Positions 18,677-27,372 of a stretch of DNA of 51,458 nt are shown in pieces. Within the stretch, counting starts at the first letter, position 1; each line of letters begins with the position of its first letter. The stretch is from Blastococcus sp. MG754426 (GTDB taxonomy: Bacteria > Actinomycetota > Actinomycetes > Mycobacteriales > Geodermatophilaceae). A program made the position numbers and the translations under genes. The DNA lies in assembly GCF_021699055.1 (NCBI RefSeq), contig NZ_SSXC01000023.1, forward strand, positions 1 to 51,458, in the 5' to 3' direction. The notes under the pieces were generated by a model. That model worked only from the letters and a program-made list of their open reading frames with translations, did not search any database and was not told the DNA's origin.

Positions 18677-19731
18677 TGACCGGAGCCCGTGCCGCAGTCG
18701 ACGGCACTCCCCCCGAGGTCTGGCACCGGATCTCCACCCCGGCGTCGACCATCGGCCCCTGGCTGCCCGACGGCGACCTCGGGGAGGCGCTGGCGGCGGG
18801 GCTGGCCCGGGTGGAGGCCGAGCTGGCCCTCGCCGTGGGCAGCGAGCACCCGTTCGTGCGGGAGGCGGCCGGGCACCTGATGGCCGCCGGGGGCAAGCGG
18901 TTCCGGCCGATGCTGGCGCTCCTGGCCGCGCAGCTGGGCGACGCCTCCGCCGCGGAGGTCACCCAGGGCGCCGTGGTCTGCGAGCTGACCCACCTGGCAA
19001 CGCTCTACCACGACGACGTCATGGACGAGGCCGCCGTGCGCCGGGGGGCGCCCAGCGCCAACAGCCGGTGGAGCAACAGCATCGCCATCCTGACCGGCGA
19101 CCTGCTCTTCGCCCGGGCCTCCGACATCCTGGCCGACCTCGGTCCGGAGGCGGTGCGCATCCAGGCGCGGACCTTCGAGCGGCTGGTCACCGGGCAGATC
19201 AAGGAGACCGTCGGTGCCCAGCCGGGCGAGGACCCGGTCGCCCACTACCTGCAGGTGCTCGCCGACAAGACCGGCTCGCTGGTCGCCACCTCGGCCCGGT
19301 TCGGCGCCTCCTTCGCCGGGGTCGACGCCGCGCTCGTCGCCGCGCTCACCGAGTTCGGCGAGGAGGTCGGCGTCGCCTTCCAGATCTCCGACGACCTCAT
19401 CGACATCGTCAGCACCGACGGCGTCTCGGGGAAGGCCCCCGGGACCGACCTCCGCGAGGGGATCGCCACCCTGCCGGTGCTGTTCGCCCTGGCCGGCGAC
19501 GACCCGGACGAGGCCCGGCTGCGCGAGCTCGTGGCCGGCCCGGTCACCGACGACGCGCAGCACGCCGAGGCGCTGGCGCTGCTGCGCTCCTCGCGCTCGC
19601 TGGCGCGCGCCACCGGCGTCCTGCGCGAGTACGCCGACCGGGCGCGGACCCGGCTGGACGGGGTGCCGCCCGGCGACGTCCGCGACGCCCTGTCGGCGCT
19701 CTGCGACTACGTGGTCACGCGTACCAGCTAG
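18676..19731 (+). CDS. All-trans polyprenyl diphosphate synthase
   Basis: This 351-residue trans-prenyltransferase elongates prenyl diphosphates by isopentenyl addition. Both aspartate-rich metal sites are present: DDVMD (around residue 116) in YHDDVMDEAAVRRGAPSAN and DDLID (around residue 240) in FQISDDLIDI. GGKRFRPML is the conserved isopentenyl-binding region. The small residues before the first motif fit a long-chain product such as the menaquinone side chain. A TGATG junction with nuoN and the MenJ-like gene at the other end of the operon support a quinone role (GrcC/IspB-like). Chain length cannot be read from sequence alone. Confidence 0.88.
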   Translation: MTGARAAVDGTPPEVWHRISTPASTIGPWLPDGDLGEALAAGLARVEAELALAVGSEHPFVREAAGHLMAAGGKRFRPMLALLAAQLGDASAAEVTQGAVVCELTHLATLYHDDVMDEAAVRRGAPSANSRWSNSIAILTGDLLFARASDILADLGPEAVRIQARTFERLVTGQIKETVGAQPGEDPVAHYLQVLADKTGSLVATSARFGASFAGVDAALVAALTEFGEEVGVAFQISDDLIDIVSTDGVSGKAPGTDLREGIATLPVLFALAGDDPDEARLRELVAGPVTDDAQHAEALALLRSSRSLARATGVLREYADRARTRLDGVPPGDVRDALSALCDYVVTRTS

Positions 19732-19753
19732 CGGTGCTGGGCACCGGAGGGGC

Positions 19754-20944
19754 ATGCGTGGTGCCTCGCTCGCCGGTCCGCTCGCGCTGACCCTCCTCGT
19801 CACCGCCTGCTCGGGCGGGTCGGAGGAGGACGCCGGCTCGGTCGCCGCGCCACCGCCCACCGAGGCCCCCGCCGGCGCCCCGTCGCTGGACGTCGAGGTG
19901 GTCGCCGAGGGGTTCGACCACCCCTGGGACGTCGCCCAGGCCGAGGACGGCACGCTGCTGGTGGACGAGCGCGCGGGCGGCTTCACCGCCGTCCTCCCCG
20001 ACGGCACGGTCCGGGAGGTGCAGGCCGACCTCGGCGACCTGTTCGCCACCGGCGAGACGGGCCTGATGGGGCTGGCGCTGGAACCGGGCTTCGAGGAGAA
20101 CCGGCGGTTCTACACCTGCCAGGGCGTGACCGGCGGCGAGGGTGCCTCGATCGAGGTGATCGCCTGGGCCGCCGCGGACGACTGGAGCGCCGCCACCCGG
20201 GTCGAGGACCCGCTGATCGGCGGGATCCCGGTCAACCAGGGCTCCGGGCGGCACGGCGGGTGCCGGCTGGCGTTCGGGCCGGACGGGGCGCTGCTCGTCG
20301 GCACGGGCGACAACGCCGTCGGCACGACCCCGCAGGACCTCGGGACGCTGGCCGGCAAGGTGCTCCGTGCCGATCCGGCGACCGGTGAGCCGCTGCCGGA
20401 CAACCCCTTCGCCGCCCCGGACGACGGCGCGGAGGACCTCATCTGGACCTACGGGCACCGGAACGTGCAGGGGCTGGCCGTCCGGCCGGGCACGGACCAG
20501 ACGTACTCCGTCGAGCACGGCCCCGATCGCAACGACGAGGTCAACCTCCTGCAGCCGGGTGGCAACTACGGCTGGGACCCCGACGGTGGCGGCAGCTACG
20601 ACGAGAGCGTGCCGATGACCGACCCGGCGATCGAGGGCGCGGTGCCCGCGGTGTGGGACTCGGGCGCCCCGCCGATCGCGCCCAGCGGCGGCACCTTCCT
20701 CGACGGCGACCAGTGGGGCGACTACGACGGGCTGCTCCTGCTGGGGGCGCTGCGCGGGCAGCACGTGCTGGCGCTCCGGCTGGACGACCAGGGGCAGGTG
20801 GTCGAGCAGTTCCGGCTGCCCGAGCTGGACGGGACGCACGGGCGCATCCGTGCCCTGGAGCAGGGCACCGACGGCGCGCTCTACGTCACCACCGACAACG
20901 GCGACGACCGGGACCAGCTGCTGCGCGTCACCCCGCAGGGCTGA
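19754..20944 (+). CDS. PQQ-type sugar dehydrogenase-like lipoprotein
   Basis: This 396-residue exported protein belongs to the soluble glucose dehydrogenase/YliI/HHIP beta-propeller family, which oxidises aldose sugars with PQQ. The lipobox LVTAC at about residue 19 predicts a lipid-anchored extracytoplasmic protein. Propeller motifs include HPWDVAQAEDGTLLVDER, GSGRHGGCRLAFGPDGALLVGTGDN, YGHRNVQGLAV and EHGPDRNDEVN. The ATG follows GGAGGGGC. It sits 22 bases after the prenyl synthase and could be read with it. A quinone-reducing dehydrogenase beside a quinone operon is suggestive, but PQQ synthesis genes are not seen here. Confidence 0.82.
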   Translation: MRGASLAGPLALTLLVTACSGGSEEDAGSVAAPPPTEAPAGAPSLDVEVVAEGFDHPWDVAQAEDGTLLVDERAGGFTAVLPDGTVREVQADLGDLFATGETGLMGLALEPGFEENRRFYTCQGVTGGEGASIEVIAWAAADDWSAATRVEDPLIGGIPVNQGSGRHGGCRLAFGPDGALLVGTGDNAVGTTPQDLGTLAGKVLRADPATGEPLPDNPFAAPDDGAEDLIWTYGHRNVQGLAVRPGTDQTYSVEHGPDRNDEVNLLQPGGNYGWDPDGGGSYDESVPMTDPAIEGAVPAVWDSGAPPIAPSGGTFLDGDQWGDYDGLLLLGALRGQHVLALRLDDQGQVVEQFRLPELDGTHGRIRALEQGTDGALYVTTDNGDDRDQLLRVTPQG

Positions 20945-21620
20945 GCGCCCGGTCCGCCACCCGCGGCGGCACCGCGGCGCCCGGCGGCAGGAGCGGGCAC
21001 GGCTCCGGCTCGCCCAGCACCGTGCGCACCGGGAGCACGCCGGCCCACACCGGGCCGGCCAGGTCGCGCTCGTCGTCGCCCGGCGGGCCGGTGCGGATCT
21101 TCACGCTCGCCTCGGCGAGGTCCAGGGCGAGCACCGCGGTGGCGGCCAGCTCCTTGCGGTCGGGCCGGCGGGTCGCCGCCCACGAGCCGGGCGCCAGGTG
21201 CTCGGTCAGCACCTCCAGGGCGAGCAGCCGCTCGTCCGGGTCGGTCACGGGCCGTGCCGCGCCGTGCACCACCGCGCAGCGGTAGTTGACCGAGTGGTGG
21301 AAGGCCGAGCGCGCGTAGACGATCCCGTCCAGGTGGGTGACGGTGAAGCAGACCGGCGCCCCCGCCGCGGCTGCCCGCAGCGTGGCCGCGCCCGTCGAGC
21401 CGTGCAGGTAGAGGGTGTCGCCGCGCCGGCCGTAACCGGTCGGCAGCACCACGGGCGCCTGGCCGAGCAGCACGCCGAGGTGGCCGACCAACCCGGCGTC
21501 CAGGACGGCGTGCAGGTCGGTCCGGTCCGTGCGGGCGCGCTTCGCGCCCCGGCGCACGGTGCTGCGGGCGGTCGGGGAGAGGGGGGCGGCGGAGTCCACG
21601 ACGTCGATCCTGGGCGACAC
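20928..21620 (-). CDS. Pyridoxamine 5'-phosphate oxidase family flavin-binding protein
   Basis: This 230-residue protein resembles the split-barrel FMN/PNPOx-like family. GHLGVLLGQAPVVLPTGYGRRGDTLYLHGSTGAATLRAA and GAPVCFTVTHLDGIVYARSAFHHSVNYRCAVVHG match the family pattern of a barrel strand, a glycine turn and a 'SVNYRSVV' strand. The substrate is unknown. It is read divergently from a MocR-type regulator 70 bases away, a classic regulator/target layout. Its last codons overlap the end of the convergent sugar dehydrogenase by 17 bases. Confidence 0.78.
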   Translation of the reverse strand: MSPRIDVVDSAAPLSPTARSTVRRGAKRARTDRTDLHAVLDAGLVGHLGVLLGQAPVVLPTGYGRRGDTLYLHGSTGAATLRAAAAGAPVCFTVTHLDGIVYARSAFHHSVNYRCAVVHGAARPVTDPDERLLALEVLTEHLAPGSWAATRRPDRKELAATAVLALDLAEASVKIRTGPPGDDERDLAGPVWAGVLPVRTVLGEPEPCPLLPPGAAVPPRVADRALSPAG

Positions 21621-21690
21621 GGGTGGACCGCTGGAACGGCCAATCCGCTAGATTCCGGCCAGTCCACTTCGCCTCGTCGGCAGGAGCGCC
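21621..21690. promoter_or_regulatory. Divergent promoter region of the PNPOx/MocR pair
   Basis: The 70-base gap must hold promoters for both divergent genes. TAGATT at 21649-21654 is a fair -10 for the regulator, with TGGACC about 19 bases upstream. GTGGA(CCG)CTGG near 21623 and CCAGTCCAC near 21659 are imperfect mirror images and could be regulator sites. The elements are read by eye. Confidence 0.35.
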
Positions 21691-23067
21691 GTGATCGACG
21701 TCCCGCCGGTCCTGCTGGACCGCGGCTCGGGGAGGCCGCTGTCGGTGCAGCTGGCCGACGCGCTGCGCTCCGCGGCCGCCGACGGCAGGCTGCGCCCGGG
21801 CGACCGGCTGCCCTCGACGCGCGCGTTCGCCGCCGCCCTCGGGGTGAGCCGCACCGTTCCCGTCGCCGCCTACGACCAGCTGCTCGCCGAGGGGTGGCTC
21901 GGCGGGCGCCGCGGTGCGGGCACCTACGTCCTCGGCGCGGTGACGGCGGCCCCGGCGGCGGCCCCGGTCCCCGCCACCCGGCCGCCGGAGGCCGCGGCGC
22001 TGGTCGACCTGCACGCCGGGTCGCCGTGCCTGGAGGTGCTGGACCGGGCGGCCTGGCGCCGGGCCTGGCGGGCCGCCGGCGACGGCGCACCCGACGCCCA
22101 CCCGGAGCCGGCCGGGGACCCGGCCTTCCGGTCGGCGGTCGTGGCGCACCTGCTGCGCCACCGCGGGCTGGCCGCGGGGCCCGACGACGTGCTGGCCACG
22201 GCGGGCACCTCCGCCGCGGTGGGCGAGGTGGCCGGGACCCTGCCGCCCGGCAGCCGGGTCGCGGTGGAGGACCCGGGCTACCAGCGGGTCGTCGGCGCGC
22301 TGCGCGATGCCGGGCTCGAGGTCGTGCCGGCCGCCGTGGACGACGACGGGCTGGTCGTCGAGGCGCTGCCGCCGGACCTGGCCGCCGTCTACTGCACGCC
22401 GGCCCACCAGTACCCGCTGGGCCGGCGGATGTCCGCCGCGCGCCGGCTGGCCCTGGTGGCACGGGCCCGCGCCGAGGGCTGGTGGGTGCTGGAGGACGAC
22501 TACGACGGCGAGCTCCGCTACGACGTCGCGCCGCTGCCGCTGCTGGGCGCGCTGGGGCCCGACGTCGTGGTGCACCTGGGGACGACCGGGAAGATCCTCA
22601 GCCCCACGCTCGGGGTCGGCTGGGTCGTCGCCCCCGGCCCGCTGCGGGCGGCGCTGCTGGCCCGCCGCACGGCCACGGGCACCCGGCCGGCGCGGGCCGG
22701 GCAGCGGGTGTTCGCGGCGTTCGCGGCCTCGGGGGACCTCGCCCGCCACCTCCGCCGGCTGCGGCGCGAGCTGGTCGCGCGGGCGGACGAGGTGCGGGCC
22801 GCGGTCGCGGCCGCCGGCTGCCGGGCCGAGGGGGACGCCGCGGGGGCCCACGTCCTCGTGCCGCTGCCGGATCCCGCGGCGGAGGAGGAGGTGCGGGCGG
22901 CCGCCGCGGCGCGGGGCGTCGCGCTGGACGGGCTGGGCCGGCACACGGTGCACGGGGCCGGCCGCCGGTCGGGCCTGGTCGTCGGTTTCGCCGCCCCCGC
23001 GCGGGAGGAGCTGCGCCGGGCACTGCCGGTGCTCACCGCGGTGCTGCGCGAGCACGCCCGGCCCTGA
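21691..23067 (+). CDS. MocR-family transcriptional regulator (GntR HTH plus aminotransferase domain)
   Basis: This 458-residue regulator joins an N-terminal GntR winged helix (residues 5-80; LRPGDRLPSTRAFAAALGVSRTVPVAAYDQL) to a fold-type I aminotransferase domain. VLEDDYDGELRY (267-278) and the PLP lysine K301 in HLGTTGKILSPTLGVGW are intact, so it should bind pyridoxal phosphate as an effector. The start is GTG with CAGGAG upstream. The divergent PNPOx-like gene is the likely target. Whether it resembles PdxR (vitamin B6) or another MocR branch is open. Confidence 0.85.
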   Translation: MIDVPPVLLDRGSGRPLSVQLADALRSAAADGRLRPGDRLPSTRAFAAALGVSRTVPVAAYDQLLAEGWLGGRRGAGTYVLGAVTAAPAAAPVPATRPPEAAALVDLHAGSPCLEVLDRAAWRRAWRAAGDGAPDAHPEPAGDPAFRSAVVAHLLRHRGLAAGPDDVLATAGTSAAVGEVAGTLPPGSRVAVEDPGYQRVVGALRDAGLEVVPAAVDDDGLVVEALPPDLAAVYCTPAHQYPLGRRMSAARRLALVARARAEGWWVLEDDYDGELRYDVAPLPLLGALGPDVVVHLGTTGKILSPTLGVGWVVAPGPLRAALLARRTATGTRPARAGQRVFAAFAASGDLARHLRRLRRELVARADEVRAAVAAAGCRAEGDAAGAHVLVPLPDPAAEEEVRAAAAARGVALDGLGRHTVHGAGRRSGLVVGFAAPAREELRRALPVLTAVLREHARP

Positions 23068-23110
23068 GCCACCCGCCGCCCTCGACGGCCCCGACCACCC
23101 GGGGACGCCA

Positions 23111-23141
23111 CCGGCCCGCCTCCTGGACGGAAGCGGGCCGG
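23111..23141 (+). terminator. Hairpin after the MocR gene
   Basis: CCGGCCCGC at 23111-23119 and GCGGGCCGG at 23133-23141 form a perfect 9-bp stem with a 13-base loop, 43 bases after the MocR stop. It precedes the stronger palindrome at 23152. Together they make a tandem terminator for the convergent genes. Confidence 0.5.
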
Positions 23142-23151
23142 TAGGGCGTCC

Positions 23152-23189
23152 GGGCGCACCCCGGGGCCCGCGGGCCCCGGGGTGCGCCC
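23152..23189. terminator. 38-base perfect palindrome, bidirectional terminator
   Basis: GGGCGCACCCCGGGGCCCG and its exact reverse complement abut with no spacer, giving a potential stem of 17 bp or more. It lies between the convergent MocR gene and korB, seven bases from the korB stop codon. No T-tract follows on either side, as is common for high-GC actinobacteria. Function as a two-way terminator is inferred from position and strength. Confidence 0.7.
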
Positions 23190-23196
23190 CGTCGAT

Positions 23197-24288
23197 CTAG
23201 TCCACGGTCCAGGTGTCGCCGCCGGCGAGCAGCGCGTCGAGGTCGCCGGGGCCCTGCAGCCGGGCCTCGTGCAGCTGCTCGGCCATCATCGCCTCGTAGC
23301 TGGGCTTCTCGACCTTCCGGAACACGCCCATGGGGGTGTAGCGGAGGTCCTGCGTGGACAGCCGCGACAGCGCGAACGCGTACGACGGGTCCTGGCGGGT
23401 GGCGTCGTGCACGACGATCTCGCCCGCGTCGACCTGGTTGGTCTCGGCCACCCGGAGGCCACCGAAGTCGTCGCGGACCACGCAGGAGGCGCCGTCCGGC
23501 CCGAACACCAGCGGCTCGCCGTGCCGCAGCGGGATCGTCCACATCGGGCCGGTGGCCGGGTCCTTCAGCAGCTCGAAGGCGCCGTCGTTGAAGATGTTGC
23601 AGTTCTGGTAGATCTCCACCAGCGACGTGCCCTTGTGCTCCGCGGCCTGGCGCAGCACGTCGGTGAGGCCCTTCCGGTCGGAGTCCATCGCCCGGCCGAC
23701 GAAGGTGGCGTCCGCGCCGATCGCGAGGGACACCGGGTTGAACGGGTGGTCCAGCGACCCCATCGGCGTCGACTTGGTGACCTTGCCGACCTCGGAGGTG
23801 GGCGAGTACTGGCCCTTGGTGAGGCCGTAGATCCGGTTGTTGAACAGCAGGATCGTCATGTCGACGTTGCGGCGGAGCGCGTGGATCAGGTGGTTGCCGC
23901 CGATGGACAGCGCGTCACCGTCACCGGTGACCACCCAGACCGACAGGTCGGGGCGCGCGGCGGCCAGGCCGGTCGCGATCGCCGGGGCGCGCCCGTGGAT
24001 CGAGTGCATCCCGTAGGTGTTCATGTAGTACGGGAAGCGCGACGAGCACCCGATGCCCGACACGATGACCATGTCCTCGCGGGCGATGCCCAGGCTCGGC
24101 AGGAAGCTCTGGACGGCGTTGAGGATGACGTAGTCACCGCACCCGGGGCACCAGCGCACCTCCTGGTCGGTCTTGAGGTCCTTGCCCTTGAGCTCGGTCA
24201 GCTTCGGACCGTGCTGCTCGAGCGAGCGGGCGATGGCGGCGTCGATGGGGGTCGGCGCGTCCGGCATGCCGATGTCGACGGTGGTCAC
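23197..24288 (-). CDS. korB: 2-oxoglutarate:ferredoxin oxidoreductase, beta subunit
   Basis: KorB binds thiamine diphosphate and an iron-sulfur cluster and, with KorA, oxidises 2-oxoglutarate (or another 2-oxoacid) to the acyl-CoA while reducing ferredoxin. Cysteines C47, C50 (WCPGCGDY) and C81 (GIGCSSRF) and the TPP motif GDGDALSIGGNH ending in LLFNN (121-151) are present. GTG at 24288 overlaps the korA stop (GTGA), giving 363 residues, near the usual length. The frame is open far upstream, but that is antisense noise within korA. Confidence 0.92.
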   Translation of the reverse strand: MTTVDIGMPDAPTPIDAAIARSLEQHGPKLTELKGKDLKTDQEVRWCPGCGDYVILNAVQSFLPSLGIAREDMVIVSGIGCSSRFPYYMNTYGMHSIHGRAPAIATGLAAARPDLSVWVVTGDGDALSIGGNHLIHALRRNVDMTILLFNNRIYGLTKGQYSPTSEVGKVTKSTPMGSLDHPFNPVSLAIGADATFVGRAMDSDRKGLTDVLRQAAEHKGTSLVEIYQNCNIFNDGAFELLKDPATGPMWTIPLRHGEPLVFGPDGASCVVRDDFGGLRVAETNQVDAGEIVVHDATRQDPSYAFALSRLSTQDLRYTPMGVFRKVEKPSYEAMMAEQLHEARLQGPGDLDALLAGGDTWTVD

Positions 24289-26270
24289 TGCGGGGCTCCG
24301 TTCACAGCTGCGGAGGTCACGGCGGCTGGCTGCACCGTGTCGATCGCGTCCTGGATCACCGCGGCCAGCTCGGCCGCGCGGAAGGGCAGGCCGCGCACCT
24401 GCGTGTGGCTCTGCACGTCGACCAGGTACCTGGCGCGCAGCAGCAGGGCCAGCTGCCCCAGGTTCATCTCCGGGCAGATCACCCGGTCGTACCGGGCCAG
24501 CACCTCGCCGAGGTCGGCCGGGAAGGGGTTGATGTGCCGGAGGTGGATCTGGGCGACCTTGCGGCCCGAGCTCCGGATCCGCCGGGCGGCCGCGCCGATC
24601 GGCCCGTAGGTCGAGCCCCACCCGATGACCGCGACCCGGGCGTCGCCGTCGGGGTCGTCGACGTCGGTGGGCGGGATCGTGGCGGCGATGCCGTCGACCT
24701 TCGCCTGGCGGGTGCGGGTCATGAAGTCGTGGTTGGCCGGGTCGTAGGAGATGTTCCCCGTGCGGTCGGCCTTCTCCAGCCCGCCGATGCGGTGCTGCAT
24801 CCCGGCGGTGCCCGGGATCGCCCAGGCGCGGGCCAGGGTCTCGGGGTCGCGCAGGTAGGGGAGGAACTCGCCGTCCTCGCCGTTGGGCTCGGTGGCGAAC
24901 CCGACCGCTCCGCTGAGGTCGGGCAGCGAGTCGGCGTCCGGGATCGCCCACGGCTCGGCCCCGTTGGCCAGGTAGCCGTCCGACAGCAGCATGACCGGCG
25001 TCCGGTAGGCGAGCGCGATGCGCGCGGCCTCGACGGCGGCGTCGAAGCAGTCGCCGGGGGAGCGCGGCGCGATGACCGGGACGGGGGCCTCGCCGTTGCG
25101 GCCGAACATCGCCTGCAGCAGGTCGCTCTGCTCGGTCTTCGTCGGCAGCCCGGTGGAGGGGCCACCGCGCTGCACGTCGACGATGACCAGCGGCAGCTCG
25201 GTCATGACCGCCAGGCCGATGGTCTCGGCCTTGAGGGCGACGCCGGGGCCCGACGTCGTCGTCACGCCCAGCGCGCCGCCGAAGGAGGCGCCGAGCGCGG
25301 CACCGATGCCGGCGATCTCGTCCTCGGCCTGGAAGGTGCGGACGCCGAAGGCCTTGTGGCGGGAGAGCTCGTGGAGGATGTCCGAGGCCGGGGTGATCGG
25401 GTAGGCGCCCAGGAACACCGGCAGCCCGGAGCGCTGGCCGGCGGCGACGAGCCCCAGCGCCAGGGCCTGGTTGCCCGAGATGTTCCGGTAGCGGCCCGGC
25501 TTCATCGGGGCCGGCTTGATCTCGTAGGAGACGGCGAAGGCCTCGGTGGTCTCGCCGTAGTTGTAGCCGGCGCGGAACGCGGCGATGTTGGCCGCGGCGA
25601 TCTCGGGCTTGCGGCGGAACTGGCGCTCGAGGAAGCGGACGGTGCCCTCGGTCGGCCGGTGGTACATCCAGCTGAGCAGGCCGAGCGTGAACATGTTCTT
25701 GCTGCGCTCGGCCTCCTTCTTGCCCAGGCCGGAGTCCGCGAGCGCGTCCAGGGTCATCGAGGTGAGCGGGACGCTGACGGTCTGCCACCCCTCGAGCGAA
25801 CCGTCCTCGAGCGGGTTGGTCGCGTAGCCGACCTTCGCGAGGTTGCGGGGGGTGAACTCGTCGGAGTCGAGGATGAGCAGGCCACCGCCGGGCAGCTCGG
25901 CCAGGTTGGCCTTGAGCGCGGCGGGGTTCATGGCGACGAGCACGTCCGGGGCGTCACCCGGCGTCATGACGTCGTGGTCGGCGAACTGCAGCTGGAAGGA
26001 GCTGACGCCGGGCAGGGTCCCCGTCGGCGCGCGGATCTCGGCGGGGAAGTTCGGCAGCGTCTTGAGGTCGTTGCCGAACGACGCCGTCTCGCTGGTGAAC
26101 CGGTTGCCGGTCAGCTGCATGCCGTCGCCGGAGTCGCCGGCCAGCCGGATCACCACGCGGTCGAGCTCGACGACGCTCTTCACGAGCCCGCCGGGGGCGG
26201 ACGTGGGCACCGGGCTGGCCGGGGCGCCGTTCGGTCCCGACGGCGCGACGGTCGGGTTGGTGCCAGTCAT
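24285..26270 (-). CDS. korA: 2-oxoglutarate:ferredoxin oxidoreductase, fused gamma-alpha subunit
   Basis: KorA here is the fused form: a gamma domain at residues ~36-215 (RLAGDSGDGMQLTGNRFTSE, then LPNFPAEIRAPTGTLPGVS) and a pyrimidine-binding alpha domain from ~235 to the end (GAYPITPASDILHELSR, TTSGPGVALKAETIGLAVM). I chose the ATG at 26270 because GGAGGT lies nine bases upstream; an earlier in-frame GTG at 26312 has no such site. The protein is 661 residues. This type of enzyme lets actinobacteria run an oxygen-tolerant alternative to 2-oxoglutarate dehydrogenase. No ferredoxin gene is adjacent. Confidence 0.92.
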   Translation of the reverse strand: MTGTNPTVAPSGPNGAPASPVPTSAPGGLVKSVVELDRVVIRLAGDSGDGMQLTGNRFTSETASFGNDLKTLPNFPAEIRAPTGTLPGVSSFQLQFADHDVMTPGDAPDVLVAMNPAALKANLAELPGGGLLILDSDEFTPRNLAKVGYATNPLEDGSLEGWQTVSVPLTSMTLDALADSGLGKKEAERSKNMFTLGLLSWMYHRPTEGTVRFLERQFRRKPEIAAANIAAFRAGYNYGETTEAFAVSYEIKPAPMKPGRYRNISGNQALALGLVAAGQRSGLPVFLGAYPITPASDILHELSRHKAFGVRTFQAEDEIAGIGAALGASFGGALGVTTTSGPGVALKAETIGLAVMTELPLVIVDVQRGGPSTGLPTKTEQSDLLQAMFGRNGEAPVPVIAPRSPGDCFDAAVEAARIALAYRTPVMLLSDGYLANGAEPWAIPDADSLPDLSGAVGFATEPNGEDGEFLPYLRDPETLARAWAIPGTAGMQHRIGGLEKADRTGNISYDPANHDFMTRTRQAKVDGIAATIPPTDVDDPDGDARVAVIGWGSTYGPIGAAARRIRSSGRKVAQIHLRHINPFPADLGEVLARYDRVICPEMNLGQLALLLRARYLVDVQSHTQVRGLPFRAAELAAVIQDAIDTVQPAAVTSAAVNGAPQ

Positions 26271-26485
26271 CAGCGGTCTACCTCCACCGGGCGAGGTTAC
26301 GTGCGTGTCCACGCGCCCGGGATGTGCAACCGGACACGCCGCAGCGGTGAGGATCCCACCGCGTCCGCCGGGGCAACGGCTGCGTGCGCCCCGTCATTCC
26401 ACGGGGCACCCCCTGCCGGGGGAGCGGTCGCCCGCCGTCCGGGAACGGGGGGTGCGAGGACGGCGTTGTACGGGTCGTGCAACGC
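26271..26485. other. Divergent intergenic region korA/htpX
   Basis: These 215 bases separate two divergent genes and should hold both promoters. CGTGTCC near 26304 and GGACACG near 26331 are mirror images with a long spacer. I see no convincing -10/-35 pair and no further gene. Confidence 0.4.
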
Positions 26486-27355
26486 ATGACCAACGGACTG
26501 AAGACCGCCCTCCTGCTGGGCCTGATGGGCGGGCTGATCCTCATGGCCGGCGCCCTGATCGGCGGCCGAGGGGGCCTGTTCATCGCCCTGGTCATCGCGT
26601 TGGCGGTCAACGGTTACGCCTACTTCAACTCGGACAAGCTCGCGCTGCGCGCGATGCGGGCCTTCCCGGTCACCGAGACGCAGGCGCCGCAGCTGTACGC
26701 GATGGTGCGCGAGCTCGCCACCGAGGCGCGCCAGCCGATGCCGCGGCTCTACGTCAGCCCGACCAACCAGCCCAACGCGTTCGCCACCGGGCGCAACCCG
26801 CGCAACGCGGCGGTCTGCGTCACCCAGGGCATCCTCGAGCTGCTCGACCGCCGGCAGCTGCGCGGCGTGCTCGCGCACGAGCTCTCGCACGTCTACAACC
26901 GCGACATCCTGATCAGCTCGGTCGCCGGCGCGATGGCCACGGTGATCACCTACCTCGCGCACATGGCGATGTTCGCCTCGTTGTTCGGTGGCCGCCCGGA
27001 CGAGGACCGGGGCGGCGGCAACGCCCTCGGCGGCCTGCTGCTCATGCTGCTCGGGCCGCTGGCCGCCGGGCTGGTGCAGATGGCGGTGAGCCGCAGCCGG
27101 GAGTACCAGGCCGACGCCTCCGGGGCCCAGCTGTCGCAGGACCCGCTGGCGCTCGCCGACGCCCTGCGGGTGATCGAGCGCGGGACGGCCGCCCGCCCGC
27201 TGCCGCAGGAGGACCGGCTGGTCACCCAGAGCCACCTGATGATCGCCAACCCCTTCCGCGGGCAGGGCCTGGCCTCGCTGTTCGCGAGCCACCCGCCCAT
27301 GCCGCAGCGGATCGCCCGCCTGGAGCAGATGGCCCGCGAGCTCGGCCAGCGCTGA
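26486..27355 (+). CDS. htpX: HtpX-type membrane zinc metalloprotease
   Basis: HtpX is an M48 membrane protease that degrades damaged membrane proteins. The zinc site HELSH (H131, E132, H135) and the downstream ligand E206 in SRSREYQAD are present. Two N-terminal helices (about residues 8-45) and two mid-protein helices flank the site. The ATG at 26486 gives 289 residues, matching the family; the frame is open further upstream without a better start. In mycobacteria htpX also lies next to menJ and a prenyl synthase, so the wider neighbourhood is conserved in part. Confidence 0.92.
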   Translation: MTNGLKTALLLGLMGGLILMAGALIGGRGGLFIALVIALAVNGYAYFNSDKLALRAMRAFPVTETQAPQLYAMVRELATEARQPMPRLYVSPTNQPNAFATGRNPRNAAVCVTQGILELLDRRQLRGVLAHELSHVYNRDILISSVAGAMATVITYLAHMAMFASLFGGRPDEDRGGGNALGGLLLMLLGPLAAGLVQMAVSRSREYQADASGAQLSQDPLALADALRVIERGTAARPLPQEDRLVTQSHLMIANPFRGQGLASLFASHPPMPQRIARLEQMARELGQR

Positions 27356-27372
27356 TCGGCCCGGGCCCCGGG

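Noticed and set aside
19732..19747. Terminator between the prenyl synthase and the sugar dehydrogenase
   Set aside because: CGGTGC/GCACCG is only a 6-bp stem with a 3-base loop and runs into the next ribosome site. It is too weak to call.
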